From Liolophura sinensis (taxonomy: Eukaryota; Mollusca; Polyplacophora; Chitonida; Chitonidae): a stretch of 64,000 nt of DNA. The stretch spans positions 20,999,608-21,063,607 of the forward strand of contig NC_088300.1 in NCBI RefSeq assembly GCF_032854445.1. The letters run 5' to 3'. Of this stretch, positions 36,901 through 56,100 are shown piece after piece (the first letter of the stretch is position 1; the number at the start of each line of letters is the position of its first letter). Both the position numbers and the translations under genes were made by a program. Below the pieces are notes generated by a model that saw only the letters and a list, made by a program, of their open reading frames with translations, was not told the origin of the DNA and ran no database searches.

Positions 36901-39503
36901 GATCTGCACCTTTCACCTGGCTGAATAAGAAATCAAGTGATGGGCAAACTATTATTTACAGCACTTGAACATCACTTACATTATATATAGTATACTGAGA
37001 TGTTCATAATGACCTCTAGCAGAGGCTCAAAGAGTGTTTTAGATTTGTAGCAAGGTGCAACTGTAAGTATCTCAACTTCAGCTTGAAAAACCTCCAGAAA
37101 TTTCTCCAGAAACAGGTACTTTAAAGGCATGTAGAAACCTTACTGGTCAGATTTAAATCATTGAGCATCTCTGATCAAATTTCCATGCATCGGTGAGGTG
37201 ACACCGAGGGGAGATATTCACACACACAAAATGCTCCTCTGTGACTATGGCCAAGCTGTAAATATCAAAACTAGCGTACATTCACTTAACACAATGTCAT
37301 GAATGTGAAATTTAACTTCTGTAGATTAGTACAAGTTTGAGGTCAGCAGATGTGAAACATACTCTACCTGGCAGCTTCTTTATCCTTGAGACGATATATC
37401 AGCTGATTTCCACTCTTCAACAGATCAATTCTACCCTGAAAAGATTTTTAATAAAATACTTTTTAGAACTATGATCAGCCCAATATGTAGGTGTTTCATT
37501 TCTTCAAATTTGGTGTGACTTAAAGCATCACACACAAGTAGAATATAATAATACTTCATGAAATATTCAGAATGCTGCTATCTTTGGGAAACAGGTGAAG
37601 GTATCAAATGTTGAAGGCAAAGTGCATTGCACATCTTTGTTAGAAAAAAAAAATTTCCATTATGAAGTCATCTCTTAACTAATGCCAGAAACACCATTAA
37701 TTTAAGCTACAAGATCACATAACGCTCTATAATGTAATGGCGCCTAGGCCAATGTTGCCACGACTGGAGTATCCTGATGACGACACCAGACAAGACACCC
37801 CACCCAAACATGTTATACTGACCAGTTAGTCTACCAGTCATATTTCCTTGTTCTAACCTCTAAGCGCTGAATGTCTTAGGTATGACCCGACCCAGTTTGG
37901 ATGTGACATCACACATGAACGGCAACATACCCACAAATGATTTACAGTATGTAATGGTTGTAAGATGTCATTCTAGCATAGCCTCCATACTCAATATCAC
38001 ACTGAGTAAGTCTGCTTCAACATCACAAAAGAACATTATCACTTCACACCATGAAAATTTTACAGAAACTACTAAAGAATTTTGCTTTTGACTATTCTAC
38101 AATTATAGAGGTTAAATAGCATTAATCATTGTAAATCTTTTTGAACCATGATGTTAACTCTGTTCCATAGAATTTCCGTGAAACTATCTAAATATTTCTA
38201 CCCAGTTTCCACTGGCAGCACTTCAAGCCTCATCCCAGTCAGAAGGAGCAATTGTAATTGTTTTTGGTGAGAAAGTATTGATATAAAAACTCACTGTGGA
38301 CAAAAGTCTGTTGACAACTTGAACCCGCTGTTGAGCATCACAATCTGGCATGTCACTCACTAAATCTGCATCAGTTACTCCTTTGGGACATCTCTGACAC
38401 AGCTCCAAGATTCTGAGATCACAATTAAGTGACAATATATTGGAAAAAAGACAGATGTCAGAGGATATCGTAAAAAATAAACAGGAATTAATTTCAAAGA
38501 CCTTACTGGTAATCATTACTGTACTGACACGATTTCCAAACGCCTGTTCTCATTCGGTTATTATTGATTCTAAGACAAGTTGTGTATTTTTCACCTGCTG
38601 ACCTTGTGAAAAGACAAATGAATAAGCCAGTGCTGAATCTAAGCCTCCCCTGTTAAAGACACACACCAGGTTATACAACCCATGTTGAATGTAGATAACT
38701 TAACATGGACATCATGGAAAAAATGAGTTTTCCTGAACTTTCTATCTTGATGGCCTGTAGAACATTCTGGTGTTAGACACTCACTTTAACAGAATAGACA
38801 GTTCAGCTTCACACTCTCATGGCTTGATCGGAGGTCATCTTTTTTTAACTTTTGCTAGAATCCAAATGGATTCCCACAAATTCGTATCAAAGGAATCCAT
38901 AGGAATCTGATTTTAGATGTCTTAATATTCAAACATTCATTCGCTAAGTTATAAGTACAGCCAGCTGAAATTTGGGATAGACCAGCCCGGGAGGTCAGTA
39001 ATCAATTGTTTTCCTAAAATTTTCTAAGGAATGAATAACAGCTATCCTAGTCGCAGGTATGTGGCTCAACTGATCTAACAATGCACTGACAGGTCGAGCA
39101 GACTGACATAGCAGCTCGGTACAATAGTACATTGCTACTTCTGCTGTCAGCTTCACTTGTCCAGCTAGCACTAGCCATGACTATGCCAGCGCCGATAGAA
39201 ATGTGAACCTCGAGGGCTCCTCAGAGAACATGTCTGTTTATTGAAGAATTTGCTTTTCAAAAAGAACATCTGAGAAGGGTGTCGATGACAAACAACAGCA
39301 AAGTTTTTTTTTTCATCAGTGCCTGTAATTCAACACAGCCAGCATTAAATTATGTAAGAAAGGTCTCCTGCAAGAGCAGTGCAACTGCAAGGCAGCACAT
39401 CAGACTCGCGGATACATAGGATATGCCATTTTTCTATTCACCTGCTCTCTAGATCTATTGCATCAACTTTTTCCTGTTTCACTACGACGGTAGCCTCAGC
39501 CAT
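27966..39503 (-). CDS. POLR3F: DNA-directed RNA polymerase III subunit RPC6 (RPC39), complete
   Basis: RPC6 is part of the RPC3-RPC6-RPC7 heterotrimer that helps Pol III recognise TFIIIB and open promoters of tRNA, 5S and other small RNA genes; it also belongs to cytosolic Pol III DNA sensing. Nine exons join in phase: 39503-39442, 38412-38295, 37435-37368, 36920-36853, 36146-36034, 35344-35201, 30978-30871, 30044-29859, 28043-27966. They total 945 bp, 314 residues; the human protein has 316. Winged-helix segments run from about residue 20 to 160 (ILELCQRCPKGVT; RDIRYKSNL; ILKNLESKKFIKAVKS). Later landmarks are GGAWYSDQDFESEFVEVLN, EVWKFISELGISK and EDIETILNTLIYDGKVE. The C-terminal iron-sulfur cysteines are kept as CX2CX5CX10C, split by the last intron. 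The stop is TGA at 27968-27966. Intron 6 (30979-35200) holds a Tc1 element and a 66-bp array. Confidence 0.97.
28322..28585. repeat. 21-bp minisatellite, about 12 units
   Basis: Units of 21 bp reading GAGAGTGGCATTAAACAATC plus T, with ATG/CTG and GTGGC/GTAGC variants alternating. It lies in the last POLR3F intron (28044-29858) on the far side of the terminal exon. Open frames across it arise from the three-base multiple. Confidence 0.95.
28675..29132. mobile_element. MITE-like element of about 450 bp
   Basis: The left end carries AAGGTGAACTGCAATG and the right end GTTTGCAGTTCACCTTTAAG, which are inverted copies. The left 150 bp match a second copy at 7590. No coding capacity. It lies in the last POLR3F intron. 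Confidence 0.65.
31201..31330. mobile_element. Partial MITE copy of the same family
   Basis: CACTGTAAATCTTCAACCTT and GGTGGAATTTATGCAT match the 36612 copy (GGTGGGATTTATGCAC). The right end is not resolved. Confidence 0.6.
31907..33426 (-). mobile_element. Tc1-type DNA transposon with intact ends and broken transposase
   Basis: The 1520-bp element sits in POLR3F intron 6. Its terminal inverted repeats start CACTCTTCAAAAAAAAGAAA on the left and, on the opposite strand, CACTCTTTAAAAAAAGAAAC on the right, and TA dinucleotides flank both ends as the family's target duplication. The transposase reads on the minus strand from an ATG near 33106 to a TGA at 32103-32101, about 335 codons. A helix-turn-helix (SEVARIFNVHPSTITRLWDRF region) precedes the DDE core: WFSDES, LFQQDNTRPH and SPDLNPIEHLW, with 34 residues between the second Asp and the Glu. 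The frame has three TGA stops (two near the N-terminus, one near 32831) and a frame change near 32265, so it cannot make transposase. The good end-to-end identity suggests moderate age. Confidence 0.95.
32101..33106 (-). pseudogene. Tc1 transposase (DD34E), inactivated
   Basis: This is the coding remnant within the Tc1 element. Similarity to Tc1-like transposases is clear along the whole length, from a damaged N-terminus (MGCLN.. then LQAGESKSEVARIF) to a C-terminus recovered in another frame after about 32265 (VPQLQEEWRRIPQ; VPRRCRAVVAAGGGHTRY then stop). All three catalytic residues remain. Three in-frame TGA codons and one frameshift make it a pseudogene. The TGA codons may reflect CGA-to-TGA decay at CpG sites, which is inference. 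Confidence 0.9.
33558..34540. repeat. 66-bp minisatellite in POLR3F intron 6, about 15 units
   Basis: Units of 66 bp begin GTCCAGGTCAATCCACATCG and continue through GCAATGAAAATAAGTGGTG to an A-rich stretch and CCCCTGTCT. Spacing is measurable as 34285 to 34351. Left-hand units carry CTATATGC where right-hand units carry CGATGTGC, so two sub-variants occupy separate halves. The unit is a multiple of three, producing long false open frames on both strands. Confidence 0.96.
34583..34802. mobile_element. MITE copy of the same family
   Basis: Starts CTGTAATTCTTCAACCTTTT and ends in a reverse-complement version (GCAAAAAGGTAGACTGATTA). The body (AAGCACATTCTGAAGGCATT, GATGAAATCATACTTTTT) matches the copy at 6058. 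It directly follows the 66-bp array. Confidence 0.85.
36418..36560. repeat. Third dispersed repeat family (GAATGAATGATTATGGTTTA type)
   Basis: GAATGAATGAATGATTATGG followed by TTTAATGCCACATCGGCAAT and ATTTCAGCCATCTGGTGGCG resembles a short repeat I associate with molluscan genomes. A second, more decayed copy is at about 40487-40552 (GATTATGATTTAGCATCACA). Boundaries are approximate. Confidence 0.6.
36612..36825. mobile_element. MITE copy, about 215 bp, beside POLR3F exon 4
   Basis: Inverted ends CTAATTTCTCAACCTTTTCA on the left and, reverse complemented, CTGTAATTCTTCAACCTTTT on the right. There is no coding capacity. It ends about 27 bp from the donor side of POLR3F exon 4 (36853-36920). 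Related copies lie at 6058, 31201 and 34583. Confidence 0.85.
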
Positions 39504-39795
39504 GCTGACAATACCTCAACGAACTCATATAACAGCCCACAGTTCACATCTCACAACTGGAACTAATGTCAACAACGACCATGTGGTATTTCCGGTCTGT
39601 TAAAAAAAATCGAGCCGAAAAAAATAATGTGCATGCTATGGTTTGCTAAAAATACCCTCGCGACCAACAATTAAACTTGAATAGTGAGCATGAAAGTTGA
39701 CAAAAAGTACATTAAAAACAACTTATATTTTCTATAATACAAAAATAGTTTTATCCAAACTAAATGAGTGTGAACTTCACTGCAGCGTGCTAATC
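39504..39795. promoter_or_regulatory. Divergent promoter between POLR3F and KAT5
   Basis: The start codons of POLR3F (minus) and KAT5 (plus) are 292 bp apart. The gap has an ETS-type core TTCCGG at 39590-39595, and another ETS-like ACTTCCGG lies in the first KAT5 intron near 40033. No clear TATA box is seen. The KAT5 start lies in ATGGCGGAAAG, itself reminiscent of ETS/YY1-type housekeeping promoter motifs. Bidirectional use is inferred from spacing. Confidence 0.6.
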
Positions 39796-47829
<8,034 letters not shown>

Positions 47830-50800
47830 ATAGTTACCCCGTTACGGTAGCTTAACAGGTTTTGGAGAATATACTGACTGAATGTGGCGTGAAAAGAGTG
47901 ACTGAAGTGGAGCTTGAGTGATTTACAACGGTTAACACAGGTAGATTTGGAGTGCTAATACCCTATCAAGACTTTCATGTTGTCGTACATAGTTCTTAAG
48001 AATCTTTTTAAGCAATAGAAGAATTTAAAATACAGTATAATTGTCAATTTATAGTGTCAGTGAATAACTACATTGTACATGTATCCTAAAAGAATTTTAG
48101 AGCAAAATGAATATAGGAATTGTGGGGTGAAAATTCATAGTCAGTGTAATGATGAATATGGGGCCCTTGCCAGCTCATTCGGTGCCATTTTCTCTGTAGT
48201 TGATGGGCCTTTGACAAATGATGTCGTATTCAAATTGAAGTCAGGGCAGTCAGGTAATTGCCAAAGGAAGATGGTTTTCTCTGGGTAGAGAGCCTGATGT
48301 CTACCATCTGTAAACCTGAACGCCATTGTAAAAGAGACCTATCCTTGAGTATGCTGTTAATCCCAATGAAATAAATGAATATGGGTATAAAATATTTGTT
48401 GTAAGTCCTGAATAATTTATAACTACTGAAAATAGAGAACTGGAAAATAGTGTTAAATGATTTCAGGGAATACTTTATTGACATGCTTAATTATTTCTGA
48501 AAACGAAATATACCTAGGTTTCGTGGATTTCATTGTCAGAAATAGTTACGCTTTCATATCAGGAACAGGTTGTCCATCCGTTATTTATATTTCTATTTGC
48601 TGTGGGTTATGAATATGTGGTAATCCGGTATTTCATAGAATGGTGTTTTTCATTAGAAGCTAGTTAGTGGCATACATCACCAATAAGGTAACATCTATAA
48701 ATAAATTGGCAAATAGAAATAGCTATGTTTATTGTGATATAACTGATGTCATTGATCGCCGTTTAATATTTATTGGTCATAGCTGTAAATTTTATTCACT
48801 CATTGTGAAATATTCTTGAGTTCTACATAAAACACTAATAAATAAATAGTTAAAGAAAGTATGATCACTTAACATTGTCGGAGGATATGTCCAAACACAG
48901 TGTATATTTGAAAAGCACTTTCTGATAGTCATTTTTTGCTGTTTTTTCTTAGGAAGCAAGTAGAACTCATCAGTAGTAGCCTTGATAAACCTGTGAAAAC
49001 TGAGGATGTGCATAGATAGGTGTTGAGAAACCTGGGAACTAAGGATGACGTATTTCTGACCAAAATTCAGCTATAAATTCAGTGGATAAAACCTTTGCTT
49101 ACTTAAGGTGAAATTTATGGTTTAGCCTCATGAATTGTATTCAGTGGAAATGATCTTGAAATTAGAACTATACTCTAATGAAACATGGTGTATTAGAGGG
49201 TAATATGTGCTAATAGTAACATAGGGATTTAATGAGATAATATTTTAGCCAACTGCTGAAGTAAACTTCTTTTATATATGTACACATTAAGAGTGGAGAG
49301 ACTGGTGATGAGTGGATATTCAGTAACTCACACATCTGAAGCTTACTCAAGTGAATTCATGTATGTCAGGTACACTGTTGTATTATACAAGGTATACGTG
49401 ACTTATTTTGAGTGTGGTATCAAAGACCAAGTGTGAACATTACAGTTGTGAATGAGTGAACAGATATGATAGTTGAATGAATGTGGTCATGCACAGTTAT
49501 TTAATGTATATATTGTGACCAAATAAAACCTAGTTTCGGCATCTTTTTAATGTTACATGTGTACGCCTAAAGTGTTTTCACTAGAGCTGAAAGCAAAAAT
49601 GGGAAAGTAATTGGTTAAACGCAATCAAATGGGGAACTTGAAACACTCCTTCCTGCCATTAACAAAGTAATCCAAAGCCATGTACTGTATGTGTGCTTGT
49701 AATCACTGCAAGTACTGCAGCATTACAGAAGGAAATGGTGTGTTTTGTACTGCAATTTACACCTCTTTGTGAAGCCCAGCAAATCTCCTATACCACTTTA
49801 TCACAAAATACTATTCAGGTAGGTCATCACAACCAAACTACACAACTGAAATATTAATTTCTTGAATGGAATGAAACAGAATGGTTCAAAAGGATTTATG
49901 ATTAATGACATTATTTAACTTGAAGAGTCCTGAAAACCAAAATCTTTGGTAGTATTCCTGGTGCAACGTGATAGCCTACCTTATGTGATGCTGAAGCAGG
50001 CAGATGCGAGATCGAGTAAGGCAATCACATCAGAATAATGCTAAGTGCGTCTGAAAGTAGAGCGTCATTTGTGGCTAAATGCGTCATTTGTGGGTGACGT
50101 TATTAACCCAAAGTGGGCAGGATGTATTAGGCACCTGTCTGAGAGTCCCGATAATCCACATGATTATGTCTGGATTACAGCTTGTCACACTCGATGAGTT
50201 TTTATGGAATGCATTTTGATTCCATGAATTTTTATCATCTGGGTACCTGCTTGGTTGGGCACTTCTTTTACAATTCCAGTACTAGATCGTCCATAATGTA
50301 TAACAGGATTATGTCCCACTTCCTTTTCTCAGTGTGATTAGGTACAGCACGTATTTGTTACAAGGATTGAACGAAAATGTCTGCACCAGTATGGAGTAAG
50401 TTTCTTCGTAAAAACTTTTTAGCAGAGTTTAAGCTGCAACCATAGTACCTGTAGTATACGTATTCTGGGCTGATAATGAACGGCTTTGAATTGCAAAGTC
50501 CGCTGTTTCATTCAGATGATAGGTAGCAGGCACGGCTATACAGGTGATATTTTGGGTACGGTTGCTATAATTCGTGGGGTGGGGATATTTGAGTGTCCGA
50601 ATTTCTAGAGCGTCCAAAATTATAGAAGAATTACGTTAACAACAGTCCAGGTCAACACACTAACGACTGCTTGGCTTCCACCACCTCATCACAGTTATCC
50701 CCCTTTAGCCGAGCCCGTAAAGAATTGTTTCAGGTTTAATAACTTAAGACAATGGTGAAGACCCCCTCATAACACAATTAGTTAAATAATTCATTACTAC

Positions 50801-51789
50801 GTCTCAGTGTGGTACAACGGTGCCGTTTACATGAACAGCATGTGTTGGGAGATCATCAGACGTTACATATAAAAGTATGTGAAAGACCTCGTACTGTCGT
50901 CGTTATACGAATACAGGGGGATGTAACTCTTCCATCGTGTCCAGAAAAAGCGATTTGTTCACGGAGTTGCGAATGTCTTTTTAACAAGGTAACATCATGA
51001 CTGTTTCTGCGGCAAACAATATTTTTGAATTTTAGACATAAGAAGATCGAAGACAACATAAGATCGAAGACAACATAAAGTATGTAGCTTACGACAAGCA
51101 GCAGGCAACTTCATTGCTTCTATCCTCTGGCCACAGTTATTACCCATTAACTCCACCCCGCCACTCACCGCCCCAGGTTATATATAAGATTTTATTACTT
51201 AACTATTTCAGTCATTTCATTACATTACCTTTATGTGTTACGACGGTACCATTGCTGTGATATTTTCACTGCTGCTCTAGAACACCACACACTGGTGGTC
51301 TCCGGTAAAAAGTAGAATATACAGGGAACATAACCTTTTTTTTCGCAACACTAAGTTACACAGTCAAGCAAAGACGTCACTCATGTCATTTTCTATCCAC
51401 GTCAACTGTATACACGAGTGAAATGTTAACTATTCGTGTACTCTATGTGTACACTTAGATTTTTGTTGAATACTTCAGGAATGTTTAATCAGGGTTAACG
51501 CTGTGCTCAAGATTTTTTTTTTCTCATATAAAGGAGGTCAGATTTAAGGCTCGAGGAAACTTGAATGCCCAACCACTGACCTTCCTCTAGTACCTGACAA
51601 ACCTCTTTACTCAAAGCAGCATTGGTCAAATACCCAATAGTCGCAAATGAGCTAGCACTAACCATCTGAGCCTAAGAAATAGTGAATACGTAATCCAATG
51701 GGGTATGGGCAGATTTTCCTCTCCCAACACAAACACAGGGAACACTCAGTGTCTTTGTGCAAAAATTAGAGTTGTAGACACATCAAAAA

Positions 51790-52049
51790 CAGCCAGGCCT
51801 TCTGGCCTCTAAAAATATCTAAAAACTATTACTTCACTGATAAGCCTTACAAAAGGCAAGTAAGCTGCCCCACCCAAGCCACTATACTGATACGGGTCAA
51901 CCAGTCGTTGCACTATCCCTTCATGCTGAACACCAAGCGAGGAAGCTACAACTTCCTCTTTTAAGGTCGTAGGTGTGGCTTGACCCAGGATTGACCTTTG
52001 ATCTACCTCTCCGAAGCAGACGCTCTACCAAGCGTGCCATTGGGGCCGG
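51790..52049 (-). repeat. Second tRNA-derived SINE family
   Basis: On the minus strand the element starts CCGGCCCCAATGGCACGCTT with an A box (TGGCACGCTTGG), continues GGTCAATCCTGGGTCAAGCC, and has a body with ATAGTGCAACGACTGGTTGA and GGCTTGGGTGGGGCAGCTTA, ending near AGAAGGCCTGGC. It is unrelated in body and tail to the other SINE family. It lies in the KAT5-PNO1 intergenic region. Confidence 0.8.

Positions 52050-52095
<46 letters not shown>
52050..52095. repeat. (TA)n microsatellite
   Basis: About 20 TA dinucleotides immediately next to the tRNA-like end of a SINE (51790-52049). A shorter (AT)n tract is at 42378-42398 in KAT5 intron 5. Confidence 0.95.
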
Positions 52096-52096
<1 letters not shown>

Positions 52097-53129
52097 CGAA
52101 GTTAACAATTAAGCAAGTCATTTTGGAGGTGGAAGTATAAAGCTGTAGAAATCCTACATGTCATTTAGGTGAACTATTCGTTGGGCCAACATTAATCATC
52201 TACCAGATTCGAAGACAAAAGTATGTTTGTTAGCCTGGAGTTACAGGTCTCTTTCCACATTTAATCAGTGCAGACTAAGTGCGTACATATTTGCAATGCT
52301 GCCTCACTAAAATACATACTGAAGATACCTGACAGTGCCCTCACAGCGTGGACATGTGATGGAGAACAGCTTAAGATTCAGAATCGTCCGGAATCAAGGC
52401 ACTTCAACTCTAATTCTTCCATTTTGGAAATATCAGTATATACATCTGATTATGATCAGCAATTATTTAAATTTGGTTAAAGTTCAAATCCAGCTCTCAA
52501 TGCTTCAGCGGTGGCTTAAAGTTAGGAAGTCTAACGGGTAAAAAGTTCCGGGGATCATGAAGTCAAATTTCACGTAATTTCCCCCTCAGGAAAGTACTCT
52601 AGCAGTATTTTCCTAAATTTGCACATCTTGGGCATGTTGCCGTATGTAAAGAATTAGAACTAAAACAAAGCCTCCGTGCTATCTGCACACCCTGTATCCC
52701 CACTAAACACAGAAATCATGTATAATGTACCACTAACGCAACTGTTCAAGTGGGAGAAAGATCTTGTAACTGTACATTCTTGGATAGTAATGCCCTCACA
52801 CTTCCATATCCAGGAATGAACGGTAACTAGGCCTTTCTCCACATCAGAATTTATGCTGTCAATTTCCTTATCAAAGTTTTATGCAAGTATCAAACACTTT
52901 TTGATCCTGGGGCCAGGACGCTCCAGGCTTAAATCTGATTGCAAGGGTGTAAGTGAAAAAATCTTGAATATGGCATCAATCAATGAAATAAATTGAACAA
53001 TAGAATTTCACCAAAAGCATCTTGTCACCATTCTAGAGAAAATTTTAAAACTACGTTCACAGTACTGACTCGTATGTGGTAGACAGTACAGTCACAGATC
53101 AACAAAGTCAACAGATACAAATGCAATAA

Positions 53130-53135
53130 TTTATT
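53130..53135 (-). terminator. AATAAA overlapping the PNO1 stop codon
   Basis: The minus strand reads TTC TAA ATAAA at the end of PNO1, so the canonical poly(A) signal AATAAA begins inside or directly after the stop codon. If used, the 3' untranslated region would be only a few tens of bases. Whether a more distal signal is preferred cannot be told from sequence. Confidence 0.4.
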
Positions 53136-56100
53136 TAGAATCTCTCTGCAGATCTGGCTGCCACTGCTCGCATGTTTCCGTACACCTTGGAGGGAGGACT
53201 TCCTGCACAAAACAAAGATCAAAACTTAATGGCACCAAAACATATCTGATCTGATACAACAATAAACAAATTTCAATACACTCCTTGTCCGCTTTGTCTC
53301 TGAACACTGATGAAGAAACTTGAATGATATTAGTGCTTGTCCATACCTGTCTTTATGGTTATGGAGCCTTCACAACCAACTAGCATAATGCATCACTGGA
53401 TAAATACGAAACTAACAGTGTGTTCAGCCCACTGGGTATTTGGGTTCTACACTTATAAATAGCATCATGCTTGATATAACAAACCACCACGTACCTAATA
53501 TTAAATTACAAATGGCTGTTCTCGCCACTTTGATGTTCTGGAATGAGCCTAAAATGTGGATTTTACTGAAACAGAGAAAACAATATCTAATATATGACAT
53601 CAGCTGTCTTTACCTATTTGATATGCATATATTTACTTTCTTGGTGCTCTACACCATGATCAACCAAATTTTATTTATCAGGCAATGTAAAATTGTAAAC
53701 TTTGTCTCTTGCAAATTCTTAATTACATGAAAGTTTAGGTATATAAGGTGAAGGAAACCAAGCACACAGAAATTCCACAGAAAGCCATCACACACTGATG
53801 GCACCTTATAAACCGCCTGATGTAAAGACCCATCTGAGTCACAGCCTCTGGTAAGCAACCTCAATGGACAAATACCTCGGTCAATCAGGGACTTCAGCTA
53901 ATGTTACACAGCTCACATATCCCTGGACATGGGAGATATATAAAAAAATCTTTTTCAAAACAACTTTGTCCTTTATAAGAAGAAATATAGCTGCTAAAGC
54001 AGCGATCCAGGGGTTCAAGTCAGTATTGCCGGCCTATGCAGTGTCACTTCCAGTTACCTTAACGGTGTCCATGTACAGATACATAACCAACTTAATTAGA
54101 AAGCCTACGTTCTTTGTAGTCATTAGTGCATTGTAAGTACAGTGTATATCATATGTATGTAGATATGCCAAATGGAGTAAATCGACCTTTGGGCAATATT
54201 TGAAGGCAGGCATGTTCCTTTGTACATTCATCCTAGACCTAAATGCATTTAAAATGCACTATATAACATGGGGACGTCTAAGTGTCAAATATAGTAAATC
54301 GGCCTTTGGATGATTTTTCAAGCACTGCAACTCCCGCATTTATTAAGACACTTCACCCAATTAACGCACACATACAGTACACATATAGCCCTTTGCTCTC
54401 AGTCATTTTCAGCTTTACAGCTATAGCGGTTTTGTTTCACGCAACGTCCAAATATGGGTGAAAATTGCGCTTTATGGACTTTAATGGCAATTCTCAACAA
54501 AACTGTGGACCAATTGAAAAAGACCAAATTCGTGATCAGAACATCAGACTATGACAAGCAGCATACTTCAGATATTTAAATTCAGAAAATTTTAATCACA
54601 TGAGAAATTCGGTAAGCTGGGATCGAACTCTGCCATGACTGACTGGCGTAAGCGATACCAGCCCGGCGCGATCTGCCTAATGTCAATTTCCCGATGTCAA
54701 TCATCTTCGCCGTTCAACTGCCCCAGACACATTTGCATCATACCATGCAGCCGGGAGACAGTTAGCATTTAAATCCTGAAATTCAAAATTTCAGCGAAAA
54801 TTTTGCCACCACCTCCCTTACAATCCACTCTATTATATATGTGACAAGGTCCACAAGGCAGTCGCAATTTTCACTTCAGATACACAGCTATGAAATTTCC
54901 AGCACCACCTTACACCATTCAACATTGAGGCAGTTGTCCGGTCATTTGCATTTCCGCAGATAGACCGGTGAGTTTGATGATGCTGCGCGATGCCCAATGA
55001 GAAAAAGCGATCCCGTCTAAGACTTTGAAAGCTTTATTTGTAAGAAATAATGCAAAATAAATGGTCTGTGTAACAGCAAGTTTATACTTCCAAGTCTGAA
55101 TGCACACACCGCCCTATATACAGACTGACTGCTTTACTGGTAGCTCAGCCCTTGTCAGAAAGGACCAGGGCCACCTGGACTGGTGCACATGTACATATCT
55201 GTCAATCGCCAGGCCTGGTTAACGTGTAGTAAAGAGGGCAAGGTTTGTGTACTACCTGCGTGCACCCCTAATAACCCGAACAAAAACAATAGGTGTCCCG
55301 CAGGACTACCTGCGTGGACCCCTGATAATAAGAAGAATTTGAACAATTACATTAGGGCTTCCAGCCATGAGGCTTTAACCTCTAACTATAGCAAAATGCT
55401 TAGTTCAGCATCTTCCAGAAGAGAATTGATCTTCTGATAACTACAGATCACTCACCTGTCTGCTAAGACAATCCTGCTTTTGGTCACATTCTCTATTGTG
55501 AACTTCGTCTTCCCGTTTTTACCTGCAATTCTGCCAATAGCTCTTGCTAAATGATCTCCCTTCAATGGTTTGACTGCAAAAAATTGAAGTATTTGTCAAA
55601 TCCCATGACACTAAAGAGATTCTGCAAAATACTAAAATTTTGGGAAAATGTATCTGATATATTCGATGAACGATTTTCCTATTTTACATATAATTCTGCC
55701 ACCAAACAGAGCAATTTTAGTGGAAAATAAAGAAGAAAATATTTTCACAGAAGGATATTTCCCTACCTTCCAAACAATCTTCAAAACACCGATTTATTAA
55801 TTAAAGCCACTGACATCTACGCCACAAAGTCACTTTAAAACACCTTTCTAGGCTCAAAATAATCTCGGGGCCTCCGTGGCTCAGTTGGTTAGCGCGCTAG
55901 CGCAGTGTAATGACACAGCAGTCTCTCACCAATGCGGTCGCTGCGAGTTCAAGTCCAGCTTATGCTGGCTTCCTCTCCGGCCATATGTGGGAAGGTCCGC
56001 CAGCAACCTGCGGATGGCTGTGGGTTTCCTCCGGGCTCTGCCCGGTTTCCACCCACCATAATGCTGGCCGCCGTCGTGTAACATTCTTGAGTACGGCGTA

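Larger units (their letters stand above)
47830..53134. other. KAT5-PNO1 convergent intergenic region
   Basis: The first 1.7 kb probably include the KAT5 3' untranslated region (AATAAA at 48370 and 49522). Beyond lie the second SINE family (51790-52049), a TA microsatellite and SINE tails near 48800 and 52938. Open frames are short and show no domain. Confidence 0.6.

Noticed and set aside
54600-54680. tRNA-like segment with TGGGATCGAACTCTGCC on the minus strand
   Set aside because: Resembles a B box, but I could not form acceptor and anticodon stems; perhaps a decayed SINE.
55867-55960. tRNA gene at the SINE head (also at 62800-62901 and 51960-52049)
   Set aside because: A and B boxes are present but the cloverleaf is not intact and each is joined to a SINE body and tail.
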